DNA from: Virgibacillus sp. NKC19-3
GTDB lineage: Bacteria; Bacillota; Bacilli; Bacillales; Amphibacillaceae
Length of the DNA: 64,000 bases
NCBI RefSeq assembly: GCF_019837165.1
Contig: NZ_JAGYHC010000001.1
Location: forward strand, 310,001 to 374,000
Reading direction: 5' to 3'
Position 1 is the stretch's first letter. The number at the start of each line of letters is the position of its first letter. Position numbers and translations under genes: made by a program. The notes beneath the pieces were generated by a model. The model was given only the letters and a program-made list of their open reading frames with translations. It did no database searches and had not been told where the DNA came from. Positions 48,362 through 57,659 of this stretch are shown here, piece by piece.

Positions 48362-48381
48362 GTTCATCTTCTATTCATATT
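48362..48381 (+). promoter_or_regulatory. HssR-type direct repeat before hrtB
   Basis: GTTCATCTT (48362-48370) and ATTCATATT (48373-48381), 11-bp period, about 45 bases before the hrtB start. Sequence and spacing equal the repeat between hssR and hssS. Confidence 0.75.
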
Positions 48382-48425
48382 CCATTGGTATGTTTAACGT
48401 ATGGAAAGGATAGGAGTGAATTGAT

Positions 48426-49478
48426 ATGTTTCTTGCCATACGAGAATTAATGCATGCTAAGGTCCGTTATATATTAATTGGATTGATAATGGTACTGATC
48501 GCATGTCTGATCTTTATCATTTCGGGTCTTGCACAGGGGCTGTCGGCGGATAATGCATCTGCCATCCAGCATCTTAATGCAGATTATCTACTTATTGACC
48601 CGGATGCAGAGTTGGATATGACAACGTCTTTTATCCCTCAAGAAGAAAAGGAAGACATTGCTCAATGGAACGGGGTGGAGGAAGCGAGTTCCTTATCCAT
48701 CCGTATGATGAATGTATCCGTAAATGATTCCGATCAAAATGCGGATGTCGCTTTATTTGTCACGGAAGCAGGTGGAATGCTTATGCCTCCTCTTAGTGAA
48801 GGCAGAGCAATCAACGATGAACATGAAGTCGTTGTGGATGATTCGTTAAAGCAGGAAGGTGTCGAAATTGGTGATACCCTAGGCTTTGGTGAAAATAGTG
48901 AACGGACGATTGTCGGTTTTGTAGAGAATCAACGATATAGCCATACATCTGTCGTCTTTGCTCATGGCGGGCAAGCGGAAAATATCAACGCCATCGCCAT
49001 TCAGGGACAAGAAGCAAATATAGAAGCGCTGCAAGATTCGTTTGACGTGGTAACGAAAGAAGAGGCGTTACAAGGGATCCCGAGCTATTCCCAGGAACAA
49101 GGCTCTCTGAATATGATGATTATGTTCCTATATGTTATAGCAGCTTTTGTCCTAGCAGCCTTTTTCTATGTCATTACACTGCAAAAGCGAGATCAATTTG
49201 GCGTATTAAAAGCACTGGGAGCAAGAACGGCGTATCTGGTGAAAAATTTAATCAGCCAGGTTGTACTGATTTCTATCCTATGTATTATCATAGCAGTCGG
49301 CCTAACATTAGGTGTAGCCGCTTTGTTGCCAGCAGATATGCCATTTCAGCTAACGGCAGGTGGCATGTTGCAAACCGCTTTATTGATTTTATTGGTATCT
49401 ATCATTGGTGCGATCATTTCGCTCGTCCAAGTTGTTAAAATCGATCCGATTGAAGCCATAGAGGGGGCAGGAAAATGA
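48426..49478 (+). CDS. hrtB: Heme efflux ABC permease HrtB
   Basis: The 350-residue MacB/FtsX-type permease has one N-terminal membrane segment (ILIGLIMVLIACLIFIISGL), a large outside domain of about 200 residues, and three C-terminal segments. LQKRDQFGVLKALGARTAYL, typical of FtsX-like permeases, lies between the second and third. HrtB removes excess heme from the membrane. It starts after GATAGGAGTG and overlaps hrtA by ATGA. Confidence 0.87.
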   Translation: MFLAIRELMHAKVRYILIGLIMVLIACLIFIISGLAQGLSADNASAIQHLNADYLLIDPDAELDMTTSFIPQEEKEDIAQWNGVEEASSLSIRMMNVSVNDSDQNADVALFVTEAGGMLMPPLSEGRAINDEHEVVVDDSLKQEGVEIGDTLGFGENSERTIVGFVENQRYSHTSVVFAHGGQAENINAIAIQGQEANIEALQDSFDVVTKEEALQGIPSYSQEQGSLNMMIMFLYVIAAFVLAAFFYVITLQKRDQFGVLKALGARTAYLVKNLISQVVLISILCIIIAVGLTLGVAALLPADMPFQLTAGGMLQTALLILLVSIIGAIISLVQVVKIDPIEAIEGAGK

Positions 49479-50134
49479 CACTGATAATGGAAAGTGTATC
49501 AAAAATATACAAAGACGGGCCGAAGGAATTTCGAGCGCTGGACAACGTTTCACTGGAAGTAAACCGAGGAGAATTCATCGCTATTATTGGTCCATCAGGT
49601 TCTGGTAAAAGTACGATGTTGTCAACTGCGGGAGCACTTTTATCACCAAGTAGCGGGAGAATTTTCCTCGACGGGGAAAACACAGCAAATTTATCATCAA
49701 AACAAATAACCAACCGCAGACTGGAGAAAATCGGCTTTGTTTTTCAAGCAGCACATTTAATTCCCTATTTAAAGGTAAAAGATCAGTTAAAAGTCATTAA
49801 CGTCATAGCAAGAAATAAACAAGGTGAAAGAGGAAAGGAACTATTAGAACACTTCGGATTAACACATCGAACCATGAATTATCCAAGTGAATTATCAGGC
49901 GGAGAACGTCAACGTGTAGCTATTGCCCGCGCGCTAGTGAATGACCCGAAACTAATCCTGGCGGACGAACCGACCGCAAGCCTGGACTCCAAACGGGGAC
50001 GCCAAGTTGTAGAAATGCTAGCTAATGAAATCAAAACACGCGGTAAAGCAGGGATTATGGTGACACATGATGAACGCGTGCTGGACTTATGCGATCGGGT
50101 TATTACGATTCGTGATGGTAGGTTGGAAGAATAG
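49475..50134 (+). CDS. hrtA: Heme efflux ABC ATPase HrtA
   Basis: The 219-residue ATPase has Walker A GPSGSGKSTMLST near residue 40, signature LSGGERQRVAIARAL and Walker B LILADEPTASLD. It is of the LolD/MacB type that pairs with FtsX-like permeases. With HrtB it exports heme. A terminator follows at 50146. Confidence 0.9.
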   Translation: MTLIMESVSKIYKDGPKEFRALDNVSLEVNRGEFIAIIGPSGSGKSTMLSTAGALLSPSSGRIFLDGENTANLSSKQITNRRLEKIGFVFQAAHLIPYLKVKDQLKVINVIARNKQGERGKELLEHFGLTHRTMNYPSELSGGERQRVAIARALVNDPKLILADEPTASLDSKRGRQVVEMLANEIKTRGKAGIMVTHDERVLDLCDRVITIRDGRLEE

Positions 50135-50145
50135 ATATTCATTAC

Positions 50146-50180
50146 GTGAGCTTAGGGGAATAGCCTCTGAGCTCACTTTT
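50146..50180 (+). terminator. Terminator after hrtA
   Basis: GTGAGCT (50146-50152) pairs with AGCTCAC (50170-50176), extended by AGGGG with CCTCT inside, followed by four Ts. Confidence 0.75.
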
Positions 50181-50236
50181 GTAAATGGCGTAAACGCTGC
50201 TACCTAGATGTACAACATACCTAAGATGGCATGATC

Positions 50237-50298
50237 GCCGATAAAATAGCTCGAATGCTGATAAATCTGCAATAAGCGCTGATAACTAGCTCACTTTC
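50237..50298. repeat. Degenerate array with 20-21 bp period
   Basis: GCCGATAA (50237), GCTGATAA (50257) and GCTGATAA (50278) recur 20 and 21 bases apart with variable bases between. It is weaker than the array that begins 50 bases downstream. Confidence 0.55.
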
Positions 50299-50347
50299 TC
50301 GCCAAAAATAGGAATTGACTGTGAATACTGAAGTTTTTCCCGGGAAA

Positions 50348-50438
50348 GCCGAACCTGGCTGCTTTAATCCCGAACTCAGCTATATGAATGCTGAACTCCG
50401 ATCCGCGAATGCCGAAACAACCCAAACGAATGCCGAAC
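50348..50438. repeat. Tandem array of 21-bp units with a GAATGCCGAAC core
   Basis: GCCGAAC, CCCGAAC, GCTGAAC, GCCGAAA and GCCGAAC begin at 50348, 50369, 50390, 50411 and 50432, exactly 21 bases apart. Units end in (G/T)AAT. The conserved 11 bases (GAAT plus GCCGAAC) alternate with ten unrelated bases. It lies between the hrtA terminator and the S9 peptidase promoter region. Confidence 0.9.
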
Positions 50439-50547
50439 GACACACCTAATTCAGATCGAAAAATCCCCTACCACATGTGAGGAAAATCGTTTATACTAGA
50501 GTCGTCAATTAATTTTGAAAAAAACATACGAATGAGGAGGTCATTCA

Positions 50548-52335
50548 ATGATACCATTTCCAAAACCAACGGTAGAGCAATTTTTTCGCACGAATGTGAT
50601 TACAGACTTTGCAGTGAGCAGTGATGAAAAACGCCTTATTTTCAGTTCCAATTTAGATGGAAAAGTGAATCTGTGGGCGATGGATTTGCCGGATACCTTT
50701 GCCTATCTGTTTGCCCATCATGATGAGTCTGTCAGTTTCATTAAATGCGATCCGGAAAATCGCTATGTGCTTGCGGGATATGATAAAGACGGGGATGAGA
50801 ATCATCAAATCTATGCCATTCCCCATGAGGGTGGGATCCCACAGCCGCTTATTACTGGAGGCGCAGAGGAGAAATATTATTTTACCCATCTGAGTGAAGA
50901 TGGAAAACGAATCTACTATATGACATCGGAGGAGAATCCATCGTTTCTGAACGCGCGCATGCGCCATTTGGAGAGTAATGCCGATATATTGTTGAATGAG
51001 GGAGAGGTATCCCCCACGCATCTCGTGGCGATATCTGACGATGAAGAATCCTTTGTATACTTACGCATGTTTGCCAATACATATATAACAGGCTTTGTGA
51101 AAATGGGGGATACGTCTTATGAGTTAACACCTGATCCAAACAAGGTGCATGTGGTTGGGGATGCTGTTTTTGTCGATGATCAAACGATTTACTTTGTAAC
51201 AGATTATGAGAGCGAATATAGCTATGTCGCAACATTCGATTTGGATACAAAGGAATTTGAACCTGTTCTTACAATCGAGGAAGAAAGTATCGAATCACTG
51301 AAGTGGGACAAGGAAAATATGGTCCTTTATCTGGTCACCGAAAAAGGGGTAGAAGATGTTTTGTACCGCTATGAACCAGCATCAAAGCAGCTAGAACAAC
51401 TATATACACCGGTTGATGTGATTGAAAAGGTACATATCGCCAAATCAGGGGATATCTACATGCTGGGAAGAAGCAGTACCGTTCCATTAAACATTTTTCA
51501 AAGACACGGGAGGGAATGGAAGCAACTGACGAATAATCGTGTGCTTGGCTTGAATACCCAAGACATGGTCGAGCCTGATGTCGTTTCTTACCCATCTTTT
51601 GACGGCATGGAAATCGAATCACTGCTATTTAAGGCGAAACCGGAACATGATAACGGCTATACGATTTTTTGGCCTCACGGGGGACCACAAGCTTCCGAGC
51701 GAAAAATGTTCCGTTCGATGTTTCAGGCTTTTTTGAATCGGGGCTACACGATTTTTGCACCAAACTTTCGCGGGAGCACAGGTTATGGCTCTTCATTTGT
51801 AAAATTAGTGGAACAGGACTGGGGAGAAGGACCGAGATTGGATAATGTCGCCGGTATTCAGTGGTTGTTTGATCATAACATTACAGATCCAGAAAAGTTA
51901 TTCCTTGTTGGAGGTAGCTATGGTGGCTATATGGCGCTTTTATTACATGGACGGCATCCGGAATATTTCAAAGCCGTTGTCGATATCTTCGGTCCATCTG
52001 ATTTATTTACATTCGTCCATTCCGTCCCGCCCCACTGGAAGCCAATCATGGAGCGCTGGTTAGGAGATCCGGAGCGAGACAAAGCGCGTTTTATCAAAGA
52101 CTCACCAGTAACCTATCTGGATAGCATGACAAAACCAATGCTCGTTATCCAAGGAGCCAAAGATCCACGTGTGGTCAAGGAGGAATCTGACCAAATCGTT
52201 GCCAAGCTGGAAGAAAAGGGGCGCGATGTGGAATATCTTGTGCTAGAAGATGAAGGACATGGCTTTTCGAAAAGGGAGAATGAGATTAAAGTGTATAGTC
52301 TGATGTTGGACTTTTTGGAGAAGCATCAGGGATGA
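50548..52335 (+). CDS. S9-family (prolyl oligopeptidase-type) serine peptidase
   Basis: The 595-residue protein has an N-terminal beta-propeller (about residues 1-340; YVLAGYDKDGDENHQIYAI is one blade) and a C-terminal alpha/beta-hydrolase domain with the nucleophile in GGSYGGYMAL near residue 457, the acid in VIQGAKDPRV near 539 and the His in DEGHGFSKREN near 571. Such cytosolic enzymes are dipeptidyl or acylaminoacyl peptidases that cut short peptides. No signal peptide. The start follows AATGAGGAGGTC. Monocistronic. Confidence 0.92.
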   Translation: MIPFPKPTVEQFFRTNVITDFAVSSDEKRLIFSSNLDGKVNLWAMDLPDTFAYLFAHHDESVSFIKCDPENRYVLAGYDKDGDENHQIYAIPHEGGIPQPLITGGAEEKYYFTHLSEDGKRIYYMTSEENPSFLNARMRHLESNADILLNEGEVSPTHLVAISDDEESFVYLRMFANTYITGFVKMGDTSYELTPDPNKVHVVGDAVFVDDQTIYFVTDYESEYSYVATFDLDTKEFEPVLTIEEESIESLKWDKENMVLYLVTEKGVEDVLYRYEPASKQLEQLYTPVDVIEKVHIAKSGDIYMLGRSSTVPLNIFQRHGREWKQLTNNRVLGLNTQDMVEPDVVSYPSFDGMEIESLLFKAKPEHDNGYTIFWPHGGPQASERKMFRSMFQAFLNRGYTIFAPNFRGSTGYGSSFVKLVEQDWGEGPRLDNVAGIQWLFDHNITDPEKLFLVGGSYGGYMALLLHGRHPEYFKAVVDIFGPSDLFTFVHSVPPHWKPIMERWLGDPERDKARFIKDSPVTYLDSMTKPMLVIQGAKDPRVVKEESDQIVAKLEEKGRDVEYLVLEDEGHGFSKRENEIKVYSLMLDFLEKHQG

Positions 52336-52399
52336 ATATGAGCAGAATGAGCGCAAGGATAATTATGTCCCTGCGCTCTGGCTCTGCTGTATAAAAATA

Positions 52400-52946
52400 G
52401 CACAACCTAATAGGGAATAGAAAAATCACAAACAACAACCCGTCCAAATTAGAAAAATCAGCGAACTGGAAAACACTTGATTTATTCCGGCAAACATCCC
52501 ACCTAGAGCCATGCCGGAATAACGGAGAAAATTAAATAGGCCTAATGCTGCCCCTCTTTCTTCATCGTCTTTGTTACTAATTATCGTATACGTAATGATA
52601 ATCAGCAATACGATCGAGATAGCGAAAAGAAACAGGAAAATTCCTTGATAATCAAAATGCTCTCCTAATACTCCGCTTAGTATTGGGGGAAGCGCTGGAG
52701 CAAGGATGAATAAAATCAGAGAGAACCCATCGCGCTTCCTCTTGCTTTTCCTTCAAAAAAGCGTGAAATCATATTTATTGCAACCAAAGAAATGATCCCA
52801 GCATCAATTGCTCGAACAATTCTAAGCACCTTTAGATAATAGTTATTTTTTTCGCTGTATAGTAAAATCGAAATAAAAGGAAAATTTTGATAGGCATTTC
52901 CCAGTTGAAGAGAATGAGAGGTGACTTGAACTGGATAGTTCATCAA
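52400..52946 (-). pseudogene. Broken MFS transporter gene
   Basis: The reverse strand has two separate frames. 52716-52946 encodes RAIDAGIISLVAINMISRFF and EGKARGSAMGSL, typical of MFS segment 4. 52426 to about 52720 continues in another frame with SLILFILAPALPPILSGVLG and IISNKDDEERGAALGLFNFL. A frameshift lies near 52716. Only about 180 codons remain of a usual 400-450, so both ends are also missing. Confidence 0.75.
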
Positions 52947-53068
52947 GCCGATGCTTGTATAGAATATGTATAGAAATAAAATAGACGACTATTATTTATT
53001 GTCACGTATGGTTCACTTATACTCGTTGTTGTGTGTAAATAGATGATGAAATAATAAGGGGCGATTCC

Positions 53069-54067
53069 ATGCTTAACGTATGTATCATTGATGATGAACC
53101 TTTGGCATTACAATATGCAGATTTTTTATTGCGTAAAATAGAAGGTGTGGATGTCACAGGTACCTATGTGAATACCAATGATGTTATCCATCACATCCAA
53201 AGCCAACACGTAGATGCTGTATTTTTGGATATACATATGCCTACTGTAAAAGGAACTGATTTGGCGGAATATCTGTTAAACATACGCCCTTCCTTACATA
53301 TTGTATTTGTTACGGCTTATGATGAATATGCGGTCAAGGCTTTTGAATTAAATGCAGTGGATTATATCTTGAAGCCTGTCAAGCAGGAACGTCTGGAAGT
53401 AACCATACAACGGATAATGGAAAGAAAGAAGCAAGAACGGGAGAACACGCCCGATGCATCGGCCTTTGCCATTAAAAATTTAGGCATGTTACAAATCTAT
53501 CAGGGTCATAAGCGGGTTGATGTGAAATGGCGTACATCAAAGGCGAAAGAGCTATTTGCCTATTTTATCCACCATCACCAACATACCATTCCCAAAAATG
53601 AATTAATCAACTTATTGTGGGATAACCTCCCTTGGGAAAAAGCCAATGCCCAATTATATACAGCCGTTTATCAAATTCGAAAAGTGATGCAACAGACAGG
53701 AGCTCCCATCACTATCGTTAGCCAGGGAGAATTTTACAATATTGATTTAGGTGATCATATCCAGATTCAATCACATGAATTTAAGCTTGCTGCACAGCAT
53801 TTATTAAAAGATAACGTTGTACATAAGGAACCTTATTTTACGTTATTAGAATCGTATCAGGGAGCCTATTTAGCGGGGCTGGACTATCCATGGGCGATGA
53901 ATGAGCGACAGATACTACACACACTATGGCTGGAACTCATCCATACATTAGCGGCGTATTTACATCATCATGAAGGGCCATCATCTTATGCTATTTCCAA
54001 CTTGAAAGATATAACACGTTTTGATCCAGAAGCCGTAGAGATTATTGAGGGAACATGTAGGATGTAA
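53069..54067 (+). CDS. Response regulator with SARP-type (OmpR-like plus BTAD) output
   Basis: The 332-residue protein has a receiver domain with IDDEPLALQ, phospho-acceptor Asp in AVFLDIHMPTVKG near residue 54 and Lys in YILKPVKQERL. Next come a winged-helix region (KRVDVKWRTSKAKELFAYF, LINLLWDNLPWEKANAQLY) and a C-terminal helical repeat part resembling the bacterial transcriptional activation domain. It is of the kind of regulator paired with large 7TMR-type hybrid kinases in Bacillus. It starts after AAGGGGCG and lies 28 bases before the kinase. Confidence 0.82.
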   Translation: MLNVCIIDDEPLALQYADFLLRKIEGVDVTGTYVNTNDVIHHIQSQHVDAVFLDIHMPTVKGTDLAEYLLNIRPSLHIVFVTAYDEYAVKAFELNAVDYILKPVKQERLEVTIQRIMERKKQERENTPDASAFAIKNLGMLQIYQGHKRVDVKWRTSKAKELFAYFIHHHQHTIPKNELINLLWDNLPWEKANAQLYTAVYQIRKVMQQTGAPITIVSQGEFYNIDLGDHIQIQSHEFKLAAQHLLKDNVVHKEPYFTLLESYQGAYLAGLDYPWAMNERQILHTLWLELIHTLAAYLHHHEGPSSYAISNLKDITRFDPEAVEIIEGTCRM

Positions 54068-54095
54068 TTATTTCTTCAGATAAGAGTTGATATCA

Positions 54096-57000
54096 ATGAA
54101 ACGAGAACATATCCGAACGGGAATGTTTGTCATTCTCTGTATTATCAGTTTATCAGCTTTGCGACTGATTTGGGTGGGTTTATTTCAAGAAAATATAACC
54201 CCTGCCATTGAAGATGGAGAGCTGGATTTAAGCACATGGAAAATAGAAGATAGAAGGACAGTACTGCTGGATGGAGAGTGGGATTTTTACCCGTCTCAGT
54301 TTTTGATGCAAGAAGATGCATTATCTGCAGCAACACCGGAAACGATACAAGTTCCTCATGGTTGGAAGCATAACTTGGGTACTCCCTTTGGTTATGGGAC
54401 GTACCGGCTGCAGATGAAGGTAGATCCGGATGATGATCGGAATTTTAAATTATACATACCAAATATCCGGACCTCTTCACAGATCTATGTCAATGGGCGA
54501 AGCGTAGCGGAAACGGGTCAGCCGGCAGAAACAGAAGCAGCATATACCGCGGATATCATGCCTAAAACCGTGACCTTTACGGCAGATGAAGATGGACATA
54601 TCGATCTGGTGATTCAGGCAGCCAATTTTAAAGACAACAGGGATGGTGGTATTTATCTCTCACCACGATTCGGGACAGATGAAACGATTACAAGAGAAGT
54701 ACAGCTCACGAACTATTCGCAAGTAGCTATTGCGGTTGTCCTGTTGATTCATGCCATTTACACGTTGATTATTTATTTTATAGGTGGACGGAATAGAAAG
54801 ATTCTTTCTTTTTCATTGCTGACTTTCAGTTTGTTTTCAGGTTTTCTGTTCTATACAGGCGAGAAATTATTGCAGCAGTTTTTTAATATGAGCTATGATT
54901 TGGAATATTGGTTGATACATACCATTTACTTAATCATTTTTTATGCGTTGGTGCAATGTACGGACCATCAAAAACTGCCTTATTGGCATAAAATTTTCCC
55001 GTTTTTTAAATGGGGAATGGCTGCATTAGCTGTGGTTACCATCTTTTTATCCATGCCGCAAATCTTAGCACTTCGTCCTGTGTATAATATATTTGCTGTT
55101 ATTACGGTGGTTGTTACGACGGCTTCGATTGTTCTGATGTATAAAAGTAATCCAAAGTCTAGAAATCTTATGCTTCTCGGTTATATTGCTATTTCCAACC
55201 ATGGAATATGGAATTATATATGGTCAGGTGAAAGTGTTTATCTGACCTTTTATCCATTTGATATGATGATTGCCGTAACCTGTTATACCATTGTCTGGTT
55301 TCAAGGATATTTTCAAAAGCACGAGAAAACAAAGGAATTAGCAAAAAGGTTGAAAAAGGTGAATGATGAAAAGGATCAATTCCTGGCGAATACGTCTCAT
55401 GAATTCCGTAATCCGTTAAATAGTATATTATTGCTTTCTGAGGCGATACGTGACCGGGAAAAAACGGTATTATCGACGCGGAGTATGAATGAGTTAAATA
55501 CGGTTTTGAAAGTAGGACAGCAGATGAACTTGCTTTTGACCGATTTATTGCAAGAAAGAGATTTACAGATAAATAAACCGAGGTTAAATAAACAGGCGAT
55601 TGCATTGGAACCGATTGTCACAGGGGTTATTGATTTATTACAGTTTTCATCCGATATCAAGCAAGTTCAAATGGTAAATCAAATTCCAAGGAATTTTCCT
55701 CCTGTATATGCGGACGAAAACCGTGTGATGCAAATTTTATTTAACTTAGTAGAAAATGCCATGAAGCATACCAATCATGGGTCTATCACCATATCCGCTT
55801 CTGTAAAAGCAAACGTTGCAGAAATTCATGTGACGGATACAGGAATCGGCATTAGTGAAGAATTACAGCAACGCTTATTTCTCCCTTATGAACAAGGCCA
55901 GGACTCAAAGGAAAAGTCCAAGGGAGGTTTTGGTTTAGGATTAACGGTTACCAAACAGCTAGTAGAACTTCATGGAGGAACGATTCATGTATTTTCGAAA
56001 CAGGGGGAGAAAACAACCTTTACGTTTACGTTAGAATTGGCATCCACAGAAGCAATGCCTCCATCAACGGAAGCGCATGTAAAAATGGCAGCAGCAAAAG
56101 AAGAGGAACAATCAGCACGAATGCTTTTGAATAATGAGCAAGCACCATCTGTTTTAATCGTGGATGATGACCCGGCTGGTTTATTAGCATTAACATCCAT
56201 TCTTCCCGATGATGCTTATCATACGGTGCTTGTTTCATGTGCAACAGAAGCATTGGAGGAACTGAATAAACAAGAATGGGATATGGTTATTTCGGATATT
56301 ATGATGCCGGAGATATCAGGATATGAACTGACGAGACTGATTCGGGAACGTTATTCCCTGACGGAATTGCCAGTACTGCTACTTACCGGTGGAAATACGG
56401 ATATACAGGCTGCCTTCTTAGCTGGCGCCAATGATTATATTACAAAACCGGTGGAAGCAATCGAATTAAAAGCACGTATGGATTCATTACTCACGATGAA
56501 GCGCGTGGTCGAGCAGCAAATTCAATTGGAAACTGCATGGTTGCAGGCTCAGATACAGCCGCATTTCTTGTTTAATACACTAAATTCAATTATGGCATTA
56601 AGCGAATGGGATATAGAAGAAATGCGAAAGCTGCTGAATGAATTTAGTACCTTTTTACGAAATAAATTTCAGTTTCAACAGATGCAAGATTTGATTTCGT
56701 TAGAAGAAGAATTAAATATTGTCCGTTCGTATTTGTATATTGAACAAGTCCGCTATGGAGAGGCTGTGCAAGTGAAGTGGGATCTGGATGATGAACAAGG
56801 GGTATATGTACCATTCTTATCTATTCAGCCGTTGGTGGAAAATGCGGTACAACACGGTATCAGGAACAGCTGGGGAAGAGGAACGGTTACTATTAGCTGT
56901 AAAAAAGACGTTTCCCAATCCAAAGCAACGATTACGGTAGAAGATGATGGTGTGGGAATCGAAGAAACAGAGATTCGAAACATTTTAAACGGAGAATCTA

Positions 57001-57137
57001 AAAGCAAATCAGGGGTCGGCCTTTATAATGTTGATAAAAGATTGCATCAGTACTATGGAAGAGGATTAAATATTGTTCGTTCAGCGGATCGAGGGACTAG
57101 AGTGTTTTTTGAGGTGGATTTGGACAATAAGGAATAG
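54096..57137 (+). CDS. Large hybrid histidine kinase (7TMR-DISM, HisKA, REC, LytS-type kinase)
   Basis: The protein of about 1013 residues contains, in order: a membrane segment; an outside jelly-roll domain (LDGEWDFYPSQFL to about 190) of the 7TMR-DISM extracellular type; seven membrane segments (about 205-400); HisKA with NTSHEFRNPLNSIL near 435; an ATPase domain (NLVENAMKHTNHG, GFGLGLTVTKQLV); a receiver domain (VLIVDDDPAGLL, DMVISDIMMPEISG near 734); and a second, LytS-type kinase (QIQPHFLFNTLNSIM near 823, LVENAVQHGIRN) with its own ATPase. Two kinase modules in one chain are unusual. Its partner is the SARP regulator just upstream. Confidence 0.88.
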   Translation: MKREHIRTGMFVILCIISLSALRLIWVGLFQENITPAIEDGELDLSTWKIEDRRTVLLDGEWDFYPSQFLMQEDALSAATPETIQVPHGWKHNLGTPFGYGTYRLQMKVDPDDDRNFKLYIPNIRTSSQIYVNGRSVAETGQPAETEAAYTADIMPKTVTFTADEDGHIDLVIQAANFKDNRDGGIYLSPRFGTDETITREVQLTNYSQVAIAVVLLIHAIYTLIIYFIGGRNRKILSFSLLTFSLFSGFLFYTGEKLLQQFFNMSYDLEYWLIHTIYLIIFYALVQCTDHQKLPYWHKIFPFFKWGMAALAVVTIFLSMPQILALRPVYNIFAVITVVVTTASIVLMYKSNPKSRNLMLLGYIAISNHGIWNYIWSGESVYLTFYPFDMMIAVTCYTIVWFQGYFQKHEKTKELAKRLKKVNDEKDQFLANTSHEFRNPLNSILLLSEAIRDREKTVLSTRSMNELNTVLKVGQQMNLLLTDLLQERDLQINKPRLNKQAIALEPIVTGVIDLLQFSSDIKQVQMVNQIPRNFPPVYADENRVMQILFNLVENAMKHTNHGSITISASVKANVAEIHVTDTGIGISEELQQRLFLPYEQGQDSKEKSKGGFGLGLTVTKQLVELHGGTIHVFSKQGEKTTFTFTLELASTEAMPPSTEAHVKMAAAKEEEQSARMLLNNEQAPSVLIVDDDPAGLLALTSILPDDAYHTVLVSCATEALEELNKQEWDMVISDIMMPEISGYELTRLIRERYSLTELPVLLLTGGNTDIQAAFLAGANDYITKPVEAIELKARMDSLLTMKRVVEQQIQLETAWLQAQIQPHFLFNTLNSIMALSEWDIEEMRKLLNEFSTFLRNKFQFQQMQDLISLEEELNIVRSYLYIEQVRYGEAVQVKWDLDDEQGVYVPFLSIQPLVENAVQHGIRNSWGRGTVTISCKKDVSQSKATITVEDDGVGIEETEIRNILNGESKSKSGVGLYNVDKRLHQYYGRGLNIVRSADRGTRVFFEVDLDNKE

Positions 57138-57152
57138 AGTTGAAATCATAGG

Positions 57153-57199
57153 AAACTTCATTTTATGGAGAGGAACTCCCTCTTTATAAAATGAAGTTT
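57153..57199 (+). terminator. Terminator-like hairpin after the hybrid kinase
   Basis: AAACTTCATTTTAT (57153-57166) pairs perfectly with ATAAAATGAAGTTT (57186-57199), with GAGAGG and CCCTC pairing inside. Four Ts follow. Confidence 0.7.
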
Positions 57200-57659
57200 T
57201 AAAAATGTATAGAGCATGAAGGCTCGTTTTTATCCCGCTTCTAGTAGTGTCATCGTTTGATTATCGCCACTTATTGCAAGATGAAATTTGTTTCAAAAGG
57301 GAAATTCCTAATGATTGTTATTTATTGTCGTAATGAACCCTTATTTTAAGCAGATTTCCCCACGTATTGTCACTCATATTCTCTTCTAAGCAAAATTTCC
57401 TACAAATCGTCCGGATGTACAGAATTTGTATATATATGCACGGTTCCCTGTTATATATCCCGTGAGTTACGATTAATTGTAGTTACAACGTTTCATTTTA
57501 TCGAAATTGCCGGATTATTTTTGTTGAAATGTATAATCTTAAAATGATCGGTTAAAAGAAACTTGTAGTTGAAAATCATAGAAAGATAGACGGAGGTGTT
57601 ATGCGCAGTTAACTATTTGCAAAAATGGAATATAGACATAAAGAGGAGGAACAAGTGAA
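57200..57659. other. AT-rich upstream region of the surface-protein gene
   Basis: No gene is present. TTTTAAGCAGATTTCC (57344) and TTCTAAGCAAAATTTCC (57384) are loosely repeated, with TATTGTC nearby. A TATAAT lies at 57532 with a TTGCCG 19 bases upstream, too wide for a confident promoter. Confidence 0.4.

Noticed and set aside
57200-57420. A further 21-bp array upstream of the adhesin
   Set aside because: Similar pieces are 40 and 42 bases apart with many mismatches; no steady period could be set.
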